26,730 bases of DNA from CAZGXQ01 sp964530195. Lineage in GTDB: Bacteria; Patescibacteriota; Minisyncoccia; Minisyncoccales; GBS-2. This document shows positions 1 to 9,032 of the stretch, one piece after another; the stretch's first letter is position 1, and each line of letters opens with the position of its first letter. The stretch is from positions 1 to 26,730 of the forward strand of contig CAZGXQ010000009.1 of NCBI GenBank assembly GCA_964530195.1. Reading direction: 5' to 3'. The notes beneath the pieces are model-generated. The model did not search any database. It was not told the DNA's origin and was given only the letters and a program-made list of their open reading frames with translations. Both the position numbers and the translations under genes were made by a program.

Positions 1-648
1 GAAGACTGGAAAGAGCTTTTGGTCCTTTGTGAAGAGGTTGTTAAAGAAATGATTTCAAGAGTGGCAAAAGAGTGCAAAAAAGAGCTTTCACTTTTTAATG
101 TCTCTTTGCCAAATCTCAAAAAATCTTTTCCTTCGCTTAGATTAAAAGAAGCCCAAGAGATTATTTTCCAGCGAACAGGAAAAGATAAAAGAAAAAGTCC
201 AGATTTGGATCCTGAAGATGAAAAAGAAATTTGTAATTTTGCAAAAGAGAAGTGGGGGAGTGAATTTATTTTTATTACTCATTTTCCCACAGAAAAAAGA
301 CCATTTTACACTTTTGAAGATCCAGAAGATCCCAATTTTACCTTAAGTTTTGACTTGCTGTTTAGAGGATTGGAAATTGTCACTGGAGGGCAGAGAATTC
401 ACGATTATCAAATGTTAGTTTCTAAAATGAAAAAATTTGGTTTAAACCCAAAAAGCTTTGAATTTTATCTTCAAGCTTTCAAATATGGAATGCCACCTGA
501 AGGAGGATTTGCAATTGGCGCAGAGAGGTTTGTAAAACAAATTCTAAATTTAGAAAACATTAGAGAGGCTTCTTTGTTTCCTCGCGACTTAGAAAGAATA
601 GATTTGAGGTTTTCAACTTTAAAATCAAAAAAATGTCAAAAGCATTAA
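1..648 (+). CDS. aspS: Aspartyl-tRNA synthetase (archaeal-type), 3' part
   Basis: This is the C-terminal half of a class II aminoacyl-tRNA synthetase that charges tRNA with aspartate in the cytoplasm. The reading frame is open from the first base, so the gene starts outside the window. The visible part has EKRPFYTF, then SFDLLFRGLEIVTGGQRIHDY, and the class II motif 3 region GGFAIGAERFVKQIL followed by REASLFPRDLERI. RPFYT rather than the AsnRS-type KAFYM favours AspRS. The lack of the long bacterial insertion domain between motifs 2 and 3 suggests the short archaeal form, which is often non-discriminating and also charges tRNA-Asn (family knowledge, not shown here). Its 3' end overlaps the next gene by 16 bases, so the two are probably co-transcribed. 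Confidence 0.9.
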   Translation, partial: EDWKELLVLCEEVVKEMISRVAKECKKELSLFNVSLPNLKKSFPSLRLKEAQEIIFQRTGKDKRKSPDLDPEDEKEICNFAKEKWGSEFIFITHFPTEKRPFYTFEDPEDPNFTLSFDLLFRGLEIVTGGQRIHDYQMLVSKMKKFGLNPKSFEFYLQAFKYGMPPEGGFAIGAERFVKQILNLENIREASLFPRDLERIDLRFSTLKSKKCQKH

Positions 649-1505
649 AATTTTTTTTCATCTCTCTCTTTTTAAGCATTCCTTTTTGGTGGGGAATTAA
701 CTTATTTAATGAAAAATTGGAAAATTATATTTTAGCTCAGATTTCAGCTCCACTAGAAAATATCATTTTTGTACCTCCAAAAAGAAAACCGCCCCTTTCT
801 TTAAATGCAAAATCAGCAATTTCAGTTAAAACTAATCTTGAAAATTTTGAAAAAATTCTCTTTAAAAAAGAAGAAAAAACCCCGCTGCCAATTGCTTCTT
901 TAACAAAATTAATGACCGCTTTAGTAGTCTTTGAAGAAGGATATGATTTAAAAGAAGAAATTTTAATCTCAAAAAAAGCCTCAAGTCAAGAAGATGTTCC
1001 AATTTTTGGAAATTTAAAAGAAGGAGAAAAATTAAAAATTGAGGATTTATTGGAGTTAAGTTTGGTTTACTCAAGCAATGATGCAGCTTTCGCTCTTTCT
1101 GAAAAGGTTCCAAATTTTGTTGAAAAAATGAATACTTTATCTCAAAAATTGGGAATGGAAAATACTCATTTTTCAAATCCAACAGGCGTAAATTCAAATT
1201 ATTCAACTGCAGAAGATCTAGTAAAATTAGCAAAATACATTTTGAAAAATTATCCTCAAATTTTTGAAATTTCGCGAAGACCTCCAAAATATAAATTAGA
1301 TAATGGAATTTATAATATTTTTGTGCCAAAAGAAATTGTAGGGGGTAAAACAGGATACACCCCTGAAGCTGGGGGTTGTCTTTTGTTCATTTTTCGAGAC
1401 GAAGAACAACCAAATATTTTTTACATTAACTTAATTTTGGGAGCCTCTAGCGTTCAGGAAAGAGTTGAGGAAATGCAAAAACTAATTAACTGGATTTTGT
1501 CCTAG
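633..1505 (+). CDS. dacA: D-alanyl-D-alanine carboxypeptidase (peptidase S11)
   Basis: This is a penicillin-binding-protein-like D,D-carboxypeptidase that trims the terminal D-Ala from peptidoglycan stem peptides outside the membrane. All three active-site motifs are visible: SLTK with the nucleophile Ser at about residue 89, SSN at about 147-149, and KTG at about 239-241 in GGKTGYTPEAGG. Residues 5-25 form a hydrophobic signal or anchor. At 290 residues it is shorter than E. coli PBP5 and lacks a C-terminal beta domain and amphipathic anchor, so the N-terminal helix probably does the tethering. The ATG overlaps the end of aspS by 16 bases, and mraY starts 3 bases after its stop. This places it in a cell-wall operon. 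The gene symbol is by family only. Confidence 0.9.
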   Translation: MSKALKFFFISLFLSIPFWWGINLFNEKLENYILAQISAPLENIIFVPPKRKPPLSLNAKSAISVKTNLENFEKILFKKEEKTPLPIASLTKLMTALVVFEEGYDLKEEILISKKASSQEDVPIFGNLKEGEKLKIEDLLELSLVYSSNDAAFALSEKVPNFVEKMNTLSQKLGMENTHFSNPTGVNSNYSTAEDLVKLAKYILKNYPQIFEISRRPPKYKLDNGIYNIFVPKEIVGGKTGYTPEAGGCLLFIFRDEEQPNIFYINLILGASSVQERVEEMQKLINWILS

Positions 1506-1508
1506 TTT

Positions 1509-2597
1509 ATGCCTTTTATCAGTCAATTTACATTTAACGCAATAAAAGTATTATTTTTTTCATCTCTTGGAGCTATTTTAGGATTTATTTTTGTTCATCC
1601 TTTAATTAATTTTTTGTATAAAATTAAATTTTGGAAAAAGGAAGCAAGAGAAATTTCAATTACTGGAGAAAAAGCTGAAGTTTTTTATGAGCTTCATAAA
1701 GAAAGAGAAACAAGCATTCCAAGGGGTGGGGGATTATTAATTTGGATTTCTGTTACTTTTTTAATTTTTTTGTTCTTTTTTCTTTCTTTTCTTGATCGTC
1801 CCTGGTGGTTAAAAAAATTGAATTTTCTTTCTAGAAATGAAACTTGGCTTCCTCTTTTTGCTTTAGTATCAGGCTCAATTTTGGGATTGATTGATGACAT
1901 TTTAGTTGTTTTTGGAAAAGGAAAATATTCGGGAAAAGGATTAAGCTTTGCAGCACGATTGATGGTTGTTTTTTTAATCGGATTAATAGGGGGACTTTGG
2001 TTTTATTTTAAACTTGAATGGGACACAATTCATATTCCTCTTTTATTTAATTTTCCAGAGGGAATTGATCTAAAAGTTAGATTTTTTATTGTTCCTTTAT
2101 TTATTTTGGTAATGTTAGCTACTTGGGCAGGGGGGGTAATTGATGGTCTCGATGGTTTAGCTGGAGGAGTTTTTGCAACGATTTTTGGTGCTTTTGCAAT
2201 CATTGCATTTTCTCAAGGAAAAGTAAATTTGGCAACATTTTGTGCTACAATTTTGGGAACTCTTTTTGCCTTTTTATGGCATAACATCCCTCCAGCTAAA
2301 TTTTATATGGGAGAAACAGGCGTTTTAGGCTTAACTTCGACTTTAGCTGTAATTTCATTTTTAACAGATTCAGTCGCAGTTTTGCCAATTATTGGAGGAA
2401 TTATGGTAATTGAGGTTGGTTCAATAATTTTGCAACTTCTTTCTAAAAAATTTAGAAAAAAGAAAATCTGGTTGTCTACCCCAATTCACCATCATTTTGA
2501 AGCTAAGGGCTGGAAAAGTTATCAAATTACAATGAGATTTTGGATTTTATCTGTAATTTTTGCTATTTTGGGAGTAGTAATTAGGCTTTTGGGATAA
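1509..2597 (+). CDS. mraY: Phospho-MurNAc-pentapeptide transferase MraY
   Basis: This integral membrane enzyme transfers phospho-MurNAc-pentapeptide from UDP to undecaprenyl phosphate to make lipid I. The 362-residue length is normal for the family. Family motifs in order are GLIDDILVV with the DD pair at about 129-130, GLDGLAGG at about 213-220, NIPPAKFYMGETG at about 259-271, and the TPIHHHFE loop at about 324-331. Many hydrophobic segments fit ten transmembrane helices. No Shine-Dalgarno sequence precedes the ATG, which lies 3 bases after the carboxypeptidase stop, so translation is probably coupled. The murL-like gene follows 4 bases after its end. Confidence 0.97.
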   Translation: MPFISQFTFNAIKVLFFSSLGAILGFIFVHPLINFLYKIKFWKKEAREISITGEKAEVFYELHKERETSIPRGGGLLIWISVTFLIFLFFFLSFLDRPWWLKKLNFLSRNETWLPLFALVSGSILGLIDDILVVFGKGKYSGKGLSFAARLMVVFLIGLIGGLWFYFKLEWDTIHIPLLFNFPEGIDLKVRFFIVPLFILVMLATWAGGVIDGLDGLAGGVFATIFGAFAIIAFSQGKVNLATFCATILGTLFAFLWHNIPPAKFYMGETGVLGLTSTLAVISFLTDSVAVLPIIGGIMVIEVGSIILQLLSKKFRKKKIWLSTPIHHHFEAKGWKSYQITMRFWILSVIFAILGVVIRLLG

Positions 2598-2601
2598 AAA
2601 A

Positions 2602-3852
2602 ATGGAAAAGTACAAAAAATTAAGAGAAAAATTTCCTCAATTTATCTACAAAAAATATTTAGTGTTTTGGAAAGGAAAAGATTTAGTATTAACTTATTTT
2701 TTTGAAATTCCTCCAAAATTTGAGTTCAAAACCAAAATTCTTATTGAAAAAGTCCCAAAAATTGATTTGAAAGATAAAACCCTTTCAAATTTGGTTTTTA
2801 ACTTGGGATTGGTAGAAATGTTGAATTATTGGAAGCTAACTTGTTCTCCGCGCATTAAAATTGAAGCTGGGAAGCTAAGTCAACGTGGGATCAATTTTTT
2901 AAAGAAATTAGTTTTCAAAGGAATGGGGCAATATTTTTACGAAAACAAAATCAATTTTAAAGAAAAAAATTTCTTAAAAATAGAGGTTGAAAGGGAAGTT
3001 CCAAAGCCAAAAAAATTATCAAAAGAATTTTTTAAGGAAGGGGATAAGGTTTTGATTCCTTTGGGTGGAGGAAAGGATTCTGTGGTGGTAATAGAAATTA
3101 TAAAAAGAAAAAAGGTTCCTTTTGGGATTTTTATTCTTAACCCCAAAAAACCTCAGCTTGATATAGAAAAAATCGCAAAACCAAAAGAGACAATTTTTGT
3201 CAAAAGAAAACTTTCACCTCTCTTATTCAAATTAAATGAAGCAGGATTCTTAAACGGTCATGTACCATTTTCTGCCTTTTTGAGTTTTTTGGTTGTAACT
3301 TTGGCCTACATTTTTAAATATAAAAGGATTGCTTTTGCCTGGGAAAAGAGTGCCTCTCAGGGAAATTTAAAGTATTTAGGGGAATGGATTAATCATCAAT
3401 GGTCAAAGAGTTTAGAATTTGAAAAGCTATTCAAAAATTATTTAGAAAAAAACATTTTAAAGGGAATTGAAGTTTTTTCTCCAATCAGAAAAATGTCAGA
3501 TCTTGAAATTGCAAAAAGGTTTGCAAAATACAAAGAATACCATCCTTACTTTACAAGTTGCAATATCTCTCTTAAACTTCAAAAAGAAAAATGGTGTAAA
3601 AATTGTCCAAAGTGTGTCTTTACTTTTTTAACTTTGTATCCCTTTTTAAAAGAAAAAGAAATCTTAAAAATTTTTGGCGAAAATATTTTCGAAAATAAAA
3701 AACTCTTGCCAATTTTTGAAAGACTACTCGGATTAAAAGATTTTAAACCATTTGAGTGTGTAGGAACACCAAAGGAAGTAAAAAGGGCTATAGAGCTTTC
3801 ACTCAAAAAAATAAAAAAAAAAGGGGGAAAAAATTCCCCCGCTTTTAACTGA
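2602..3852 (+). CDS. murL: MurL-like UDP-MurNAc-L-Ala-L-Glu epimerase
   Basis: This probably inverts the terminal L-Glu of UDP-MurNAc-L-Ala-L-Glu to D-Glu using ATP, as described for MurL in Xanthomonas oryzae. The sequence shows an ATP-pyrophosphatase-type loop, LIPLGGGKDS at about 151-160, and a cysteine cluster WCKNCPKCVF at about 331-340. Its 416 residues fit my recollection of the MurL family. It lies between mraY and murD, 16 bases upstream of murD, which matches the MurL/MurD2 partnership. The call rests on these motifs plus context. An alternative is another PP-loop enzyme (QueC- or asparagine-synthase-like), but the cell-wall location argues for MurL. A 3' poly-A/poly-G stretch encodes a basic tail and also makes a hairpin with GGGGGAAAAAATTCCCCC near 3823-3840. 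Confidence 0.75.
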   Translation: MEKYKKLREKFPQFIYKKYLVFWKGKDLVLTYFFEIPPKFEFKTKILIEKVPKIDLKDKTLSNLVFNLGLVEMLNYWKLTCSPRIKIEAGKLSQRGINFLKKLVFKGMGQYFYENKINFKEKNFLKIEVEREVPKPKKLSKEFFKEGDKVLIPLGGGKDSVVVIEIIKRKKVPFGIFILNPKKPQLDIEKIAKPKETIFVKRKLSPLLFKLNEAGFLNGHVPFSAFLSFLVVTLAYIFKYKRIAFAWEKSASQGNLKYLGEWINHQWSKSLEFEKLFKNYLEKNILKGIEVFSPIRKMSDLEIAKRFAKYKEYHPYFTSCNISLKLQKEKWCKNCPKCVFTFLTLYPFLKEKEILKIFGENIFENKKLLPIFERLLGLKDFKPFECVGTPKEVKRAIELSLKKIKKKGGKNSPAFN

Positions 3853-3867
3853 AATTTCAAAAAAATT

Positions 3868-5199
3868 ATGGAAATTGAAAGATTAAAAAAAGAAAAAGTT
3901 CTAATTTTGGGTTTTGGGAAGGAGGGAAAAGATGTTTTTAATTTTTTAAGAAAACTTTTTCCCAAAAAACCAATAGGAATAGCAGATAAAAATCCAGAAG
4001 TTTTTGAGAAAAATCTAAAAAATGTAAAGTGGTACCTGGGTGAAAATTATCTCAAATCCTTGGAAAATTACGACATTATTATAAAATCTCCTGGAATTCC
4101 AATTCATTTACCAGAAGTTGAGGAAAGTTATAAAAAAGGAAAAATAACATCACAAACAGAAATTTTTCTTCAAAATTTTCAAGGAAAAGTAATTGGGGTT
4201 ACTGGAACAAAAGGAAAAAGTACTACTGCAACTTTAATTTACAAAATTTTAAAAGAAGGAGGAGAAAAGGTTTGTTTTGGGGGAAATATTGGGAAACCGG
4301 TTTTGAATTATTTATTCTCTTTAAAAAAAGAGGATATTTTTGTTTATGAAATGTCCTCTCATCAACTTTACAATTTGAAAATTTCGCCTCAAGTTGCGAT
4401 TTTTTTAAATATTTATCCTGAGCACTTAGATTATTATAAAGATTTCAATGAATATTTAATGGCAAAAGCAAATATTACTCTTTGGCAAAAAAAAGAAGAC
4501 TTTTTAATTTACAATTTCAATGACAAAAATATTAGAAAAATTGCAAAAAAATCTAAGGCAAGAAAAATTCCTATAAAAAATTATAGTTTGATCCTGAAAG
4601 AAGTTGGGATAAAAAAAATTCCATTCTGTGGAAGTTTTTATGGGCTAAATATAGCAGCTGGAATTGAAGTTGGAAAAATTTTTAAAATAAAAAAAGAAAA
4701 AATTAAGAAAGTTATTGAAAATTTTAAACCCTTGCCTCACCGACTGGAATATGTGGGACGATTTAAGGGAATAGACTTTTTTAACGACTCTCTTTCTACT
4801 ATACCTCAAACAACAATTTTAGCCTTAAATTCTCTGGGAAACAAAGTTGAAACATTAATCTTGGGAGGTTACGATAGGGGAGTGGATTTTAAAGAATTAG
4901 CTAAAGAAATTTTAAAAACGAAAGTCAAAAATTTAATTTTATTCCCCGAAACCGGAAAACGAATTTGGAAAGAAATTTTAGAAGAAACAAACAACAAACC
5001 AAAATTTAAGAATGTGTTTTTCTTTGATAACATGAAAGATGCAGTAAAAGCTTCATTTGAAGTAACTTCCAAAGGGAAAATTTGCCTTATGTCTCCTGCC
5101 TCTCCCTCTTTTGGCTTGTTTAAAAATTATAAGGAAAGGGGGAATCTTTTTAAAAAATATATAAGAATTTATGCCAGAAATAAAAAAAGGAAGGGTTGA
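3868..5199 (+). CDS. murD: UDP-N-acetylmuramoyl-L-alanine--glutamate ligase (MurD, probably L-Glu-specific MurD2)
   Basis: This is a Mur ligase that adds glutamate to UDP-MurNAc-L-Ala with ATP hydrolysis. The N-terminal nucleotide-binding domain has VLILGFGKEG at about 11-20. The central ATPase domain has the P-loop GTKGKST at about 113-119 followed by the GGNIGKP segment. The C-terminal domain has GGYDRGVDF and MSPASPSFGLFKNYKERG, which are typical of MurD. Length is 443 residues, as usual. Ordinary MurD uses D-Glu. The neighbouring murL-like gene suggests that this enzyme is the L-Glu-using MurD2 type, which is inference because the sequence alone does not show the stereospecificity to me. 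It overlaps the start of ftsW by 29 bases. Confidence 0.93.
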   Translation: MEIERLKKEKVLILGFGKEGKDVFNFLRKLFPKKPIGIADKNPEVFEKNLKNVKWYLGENYLKSLENYDIIIKSPGIPIHLPEVEESYKKGKITSQTEIFLQNFQGKVIGVTGTKGKSTTATLIYKILKEGGEKVCFGGNIGKPVLNYLFSLKKEDIFVYEMSSHQLYNLKISPQVAIFLNIYPEHLDYYKDFNEYLMAKANITLWQKKEDFLIYNFNDKNIRKIAKKSKARKIPIKNYSLILKEVGIKKIPFCGSFYGLNIAAGIEVGKIFKIKKEKIKKVIENFKPLPHRLEYVGRFKGIDFFNDSLSTIPQTTILALNSLGNKVETLILGGYDRGVDFKELAKEILKTKVKNLILFPETGKRIWKEILEETNNKPKFKNVFFFDNMKDAVKASFEVTSKGKICLMSPASPSFGLFKNYKERGNLFKKYIRIYARNKKRKG

Positions 5200-6271
5200 T
5201 TATTTTTTAATCTTGATTGTTTTTTTTCTATCAGTTTTTGGTTTAATAATTTTAGCTTCTGCTTCAGCTTTTTTCGCTCAAAAAAAAGTAGGGGATAGCT
5301 TTTATTATGTAAAAAGACAAATATTCTTTGGTTTTTTACCAGGAATTCTTTTAGCTTTTTTAGTTTCAAAATTAAAGATTAAATCCTTGAAAAAATGGAG
5401 TTTGGTAATTTTTTTAACAAATATTTTACTTTTAGGTTTGGTTTTTGTTCCGGGACTTGGACTAAAAGTGGGAGGGGCGACTCGCTGGTTAAATCTTAGA
5501 ATTTTTTCATTTCAACCTTCAGAATTTTTAAAATTAAGTTTTATTTTGTATTTGGGAAGCTGGTTAGAAAGTAGGTATGGAAAAAGAAAAAGTGAAATGG
5601 GGCCCTTACCATTTTTAATTATCCTTTTTTTAGTGGGAATTTTTTTAGCGCTTCAGCCTGATGCAAGTACGCTTTTAATTATTGCCCTAACTGGTATTTT
5701 AATGTATTTTTTAGCAGAAACCCCATTATGGCATACCATTTTGATAGTTCTTTTTTTACTTTTTGGGGGTTTAATTTTAATTTTTGTTGCTCCCTATAGA
5801 ATGAACAGAATATTGGTTTTTTTGAATCCTAATATAGACCCATTAGGTTTGAGTTATCATCTCCAACAATCATTAATTAGTGTTGGTTCTGGAAGAGTTT
5901 TTGGAACAGGACTTGGGTTTTCTGAACAAAAATTAGGATATTTACCAGCAGTAGTTTCAGATTCAATTTTTTCGGTTTTGGCAGCAGAAACAGGATTTAT
6001 TGGATGTTTATTTTTGGTTTTTTTCTATTTGATATTTTTTTGGAGAGGGTTTAAAATTGGAATAGAGAGCGAAGATTTCTTTTCAAGACTGGTTGCTTTT
6101 GGAATAACTTTTTGGATAACTTTTCAAGCTTTCTTTAATATCGGAGCGATGATTGGAATATTGCCATTTACTGGAATTCCTTTGCCATTTATTAGTTATG
6201 GTGGTTCGGCAGTTATTGCTCAATTAATAGGAATTGGTATTCTTTGTGCTATTTCAAAAAATTTAACCTAA
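5171..6271 (+). CDS. ftsW: FtsW/RodA-family peptidoglycan polymerase (SEDS)
   Basis: This is a multi-pass SEDS-family glycosyltransferase that polymerises lipid II, most likely the division-specific FtsW given its place between murD and murG. Visible family features include LASASAFFAQ in the first helix, the KVGGATRWLNL loop, FQPSEFLKLSFILYL, QPDASTLLII, GSGRVFGTGLGFSEQKLGYLP cut into the large extracellular loop, and GIPLPFISYGGSA near the end. Length is 366 residues. The chosen ATG lies inside the end of murD (29-base overlap); no later start keeps the conserved GRVDYF N-terminus. RodA cannot be excluded, but context supports FtsW. Confidence 0.93.
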   Translation: MPEIKKGRVDYFLILIVFFLSVFGLIILASASAFFAQKKVGDSFYYVKRQIFFGFLPGILLAFLVSKLKIKSLKKWSLVIFLTNILLLGLVFVPGLGLKVGGATRWLNLRIFSFQPSEFLKLSFILYLGSWLESRYGKRKSEMGPLPFLIILFLVGIFLALQPDASTLLIIALTGILMYFLAETPLWHTILIVLFLLFGGLILIFVAPYRMNRILVFLNPNIDPLGLSYHLQQSLISVGSGRVFGTGLGFSEQKLGYLPAVVSDSIFSVLAAETGFIGCLFLVFFYLIFFWRGFKIGIESEDFFSRLVAFGITFWITFQAFFNIGAMIGILPFTGIPLPFISYGGSAVIAQLIGIGILCAISKNLT

Positions 6272-6272
6272 C

Positions 6273-7397
6273 ATGAAAATTATCTTCACTGGAGGAGGCA
6301 CAGGCGGGCATATTTTTCCAATAATAGCTATTGCTAGAGAGTTAAGGAAAATTGTCCCTCAATACGAATTGAAGCTTTTTTATATTGGACCAAAAGATAA
6401 ATTTGGTAAAATTCTCGCACAAGAAGGAATAAGAACATTTTTTGTTTTAAGTGGGAAATTGAGAAGATATTTAGATCCTGTGAGTTTGATTTTAAATGTG
6501 GTTGACATGTTTTTTAAAATTCCTCTCGGTTTTTTGCAAAGTTTTATTTATATTTTCTTTTTAGCTCCAGATTTAATTTTTTCTAAAGGTGGTTATGGAT
6601 CTTTTCCTCCTGTGCTTGCTGGAAAGCTTTTGGGGGTACCAATTTTTCTACACGAATCAGATAGTATCCCTGGTTTAGCTAATCGAATTTTAGCCCACTT
6701 TGCTACAGAAATTTTCGTTTCATTTCCAAATACTCCCCACTTTCCTCCCAAAAAGGTCATTCTGGTTGGAAATCCTGTAAGAGAGGAACTCTTAACAGGG
6801 AGCAAAGAAAAAGCAAAAGAATTTTTTAAGTTAACCGGGGAAAGACCAGTTATTTTGATTTTGGGTGGCTCTCAAGGAGCTCAAAGAATTAATGATAAAA
6901 TCTTAGAAGTTTTACCTCATTTGCTAAAAAATTTTGAGATTATTCATCAATGTGGAGAAAAAAATTTCGAATCAGTAAGAACTGAAGCCAGAGTAATCAT
7001 TGATGAATACTTGGCAAGATTTTATCATCCTTATCCATTTTTTAATGAAGAAGAGCTTAAATTAGCTTATGCAGCTGCTGATTTTGTGGTTTCAAGAGCG
7101 GGAGCTGGAGTAATTTTTGAATTGGCAGCTTTAGGAAAACCCTCAATTCTTATTCCTTTACCAGAATCTGCTCAAGAACACCAAACAAGAAATGCCTATA
7201 TTTTTGCAAAAAGCGGAGGAACTTTTGTGATTGAGGAAGAAAATTTTACGAGTCACTTTTTTGTAGAAAGGTTAAAATATTTCTTTGAAGATCCAAAAAA
7301 ATTAGAGAAAATGAAAAATTCGGCCAAAGAATTCGCAAAACCAAGAGCTGCAAAAATAATCGCTGAATATCTCCGTGAATTTTTTGGTGCAAAATAA
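6273..7397 (+). CDS. murG: UDP-GlcNAc--undecaprenyl-PP-MurNAc-pentapeptide GlcNAc transferase MurG
   Basis: This GT28 family glycosyltransferase converts lipid I to lipid II on the inner face of the membrane. It begins with the glycine-rich loop FTGGGTGGHIFP at residues 5-16. It then has HESDSIPGLANRI, the second Rossmann glycine motif LGGSQGAQRIN, and the UDP-GlcNAc-binding region SRAGAGVIFELAALGKP followed by ILIPLPESAQEHQTRNA. Length is 374 residues. It starts 1 base after the ftsW stop, without a Shine-Dalgarno sequence, so it is the last gene of the cell-wall cluster; a new promoter follows before gltX. Confidence 0.96.
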   Translation: MKIIFTGGGTGGHIFPIIAIARELRKIVPQYELKLFYIGPKDKFGKILAQEGIRTFFVLSGKLRRYLDPVSLILNVVDMFFKIPLGFLQSFIYIFFLAPDLIFSKGGYGSFPPVLAGKLLGVPIFLHESDSIPGLANRILAHFATEIFVSFPNTPHFPPKKVILVGNPVREELLTGSKEKAKEFFKLTGERPVILILGGSQGAQRINDKILEVLPHLLKNFEIIHQCGEKNFESVRTEARVIIDEYLARFYHPYPFFNEEELKLAYAAADFVVSRAGAGVIFELAALGKPSILIPLPESAQEHQTRNAYIFAKSGGTFVIEEENFTSHFFVERLKYFFEDPKKLEKMKNSAKEFAKPRAAKIIAEYLREFFGAK

Positions 7398-7403
7398 TTT
7401 CGT

Positions 7404-7431
7404 TTGACTTTATAGTAAATTGAATTAAGAT
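7404..7431 (+). promoter_or_regulatory. Sigma-70 promoter of gltX
   Basis: A -35 box TTGACT (7404-7409) and a -10 box TAAGAT (7426-7431) are separated by 16 bases. Only 8 bases lie between the -10 box and the gltX ATG at 7440. Transcription would therefore start at or within two bases of the start codon, giving a leaderless message. Confidence 0.6.
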
Positions 7432-7439
7432 AAAAATTA

Positions 7440-9032
7440 ATGAAGGAAGATTTTCAATTTATAAAACCCGGTGAAATAAGGGTAAGATTTGCACCAGCTA
7501 CTACCGGGTACTTACATATTGGAGGAGCAAGAACAGCTCTCTTCAATTTTCTTTTTGCAAGAAAATATCAGGGAAGTTTTGTTTTAAGAATAGAGGACAC
7601 AGATAAAGAAAGATCTAAACCAGAATTTGAAAAAGATATTTTAGAATCTTTAACTTGGTTAGGAATTCAATGGGACGAAGGTCCAGACATTGGAGGAAAT
7701 TTCGGTCCTTATCGACAATCTCAAAGGGGAGAAATTTATAAAAAATACCTCCAAAAACTCTTGGAGGAAAAGAAAGCTTACTTTTGTTTTTGTTCTGAAG
7801 AAGAGCTAGAAGCTCAACGTCAATATCAACTTTCAATAGGTCTTCCGCCTCGCTACAATGGAAAATGTCGTCAATTAAGCGAAGAGGAGATAAAAGAAAA
7901 CATTGAAAAAGGAAAAAAGTGGGTAATCAGATTTAAGGTTGAACCGAAAAAAGTTGTTTTTGAGGATTTAGTCAGGGGGAAAATTGAAATTGATGCATCT
8001 TTAATAGGAGACTTTGTAATTGCAAAAAATTTCACAGAACCACTTTATAATTTTGCTTGCGTTGTAGATGATTTTGAAATGAAAATTACTCATGTAATTA
8101 GGGGGGAGGATCATATTTCTAATACCCCAAAGCAAATTCTTTTACAAGAGGCTTTAGGATTTCCTCGTCCTCAATATGCTCATTTACCTTTGATCTTAGG
8201 TCCAGATAGATCAAAACTTTCAAAAAGGCATGGGGCAGTTTCAATTAGCGAATATAGAAAATTGGGATATCTACCAGAAGCAATTATTAATTTTATAGCT
8301 TTTTTGGGGTGGAGCCCCAAAAGCGAAAGAGAGTTTTTTTCACTTCCAGCTTTAATAAAAGAATTCTCCATTGAAAGAATTCAAAAAAGTGGTGCTGTTT
8401 TCAATATTAAGAAACTTGACTTTTTAAATGGCTTTTATATCCGGCAAAAATCAATTGAAAAACTTACCGAGCTTTGTCTTCCATATTTAGTTGAAGCGGG
8501 ATTTATTCAACCTCTTTTTGAAAAAGAATCGGTTCCAGGTTTACCTTCTATTGTGGTTGGAGGAGAAATAGTTCAAAATTATATCATTGTTGAAACAAAA
8601 GAGAAAATATCATTGGAAAAAATTCAAAAAATTGTCAGTTTATATCAAGAAAGATTAAAGAAACTGTCAGAAATTCCACAATTAGTTGATTTTTTCTTTA
8701 AAGAAAAGCTAGAATACCCAAAAGAATTATTAAGATGGAAGGGAATGAGCGATGAAGAATTAAGTTTGTCTCTTGACACATCTGAAAAGATATTGTCTAA
8801 ATTAGATGAGAATGAATGGACAAAGGATAATTTGTTAAGTATCCTTGTAGCTGAAAGTGAAAAGTTTGCAGAAGAAATAAAAAAAGGGAGAGATAGGGGA
8901 TATTTACTTTGGCCATTAAGAGTTGCCTTAACGGGGAAAGAAGCATCTGCTGGGCCATTTGAAATAGCAGAAATTTTGGGTAAAGAAAAAACATTAAAAA
9001 GGATTAAAGAGGCGAAAGAATTATCAAAATGA
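7440..9032 (+). CDS. gltX: Glutamyl-tRNA synthetase
   Basis: This class I aminoacyl-tRNA synthetase charges tRNA-Glu and, in organisms relying on the amidotransferase GatCAB, often tRNA-Gln. The HIGH-type motif HIGGARTALFNF starts at about residue 26. The KMSKS-type motif is DRSKLSKRHGA at about 256-266. VRFAPATTGYLHIGG and EDTDKERS are typical of bacterial GltX. The C-terminal anticodon-binding helical domain is present and ends in LWPLRVALTGKEASAGPFE, the usual GltX tail. Length is 530 residues. It has its own promoter and is followed by a 4-base ATGA overlap with a small membrane gene. Confidence 0.97.
   Translation: MKEDFQFIKPGEIRVRFAPATTGYLHIGGARTALFNFLFARKYQGSFVLRIEDTDKERSKPEFEKDILESLTWLGIQWDEGPDIGGNFGPYRQSQRGEIYKKYLQKLLEEKKAYFCFCSEEELEAQRQYQLSIGLPPRYNGKCRQLSEEEIKENIEKGKKWVIRFKVEPKKVVFEDLVRGKIEIDASLIGDFVIAKNFTEPLYNFACVVDDFEMKITHVIRGEDHISNTPKQILLQEALGFPRPQYAHLPLILGPDRSKLSKRHGAVSISEYRKLGYLPEAIINFIAFLGWSPKSEREFFSLPALIKEFSIERIQKSGAVFNIKKLDFLNGFYIRQKSIEKLTELCLPYLVEAGFIQPLFEKESVPGLPSIVVGGEIVQNYIIVETKEKISLEKIQKIVSLYQERLKKLSEIPQLVDFFFKEKLEYPKELLRWKGMSDEELSLSLDTSEKILSKLDENEWTKDNLLSILVAESEKFAEEIKKGRDRGYLLWPLRVALTGKEASAGPFEIAEILGKEKTLKRIKEAKELSK

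Noticed and set aside
5197..5199. Possible use of TGA as a sense codon, as in some CPR lineages
   Set aside because: TGA ends murD and other genes at the expected family lengths, and no conserved reading continues through these TGAs.
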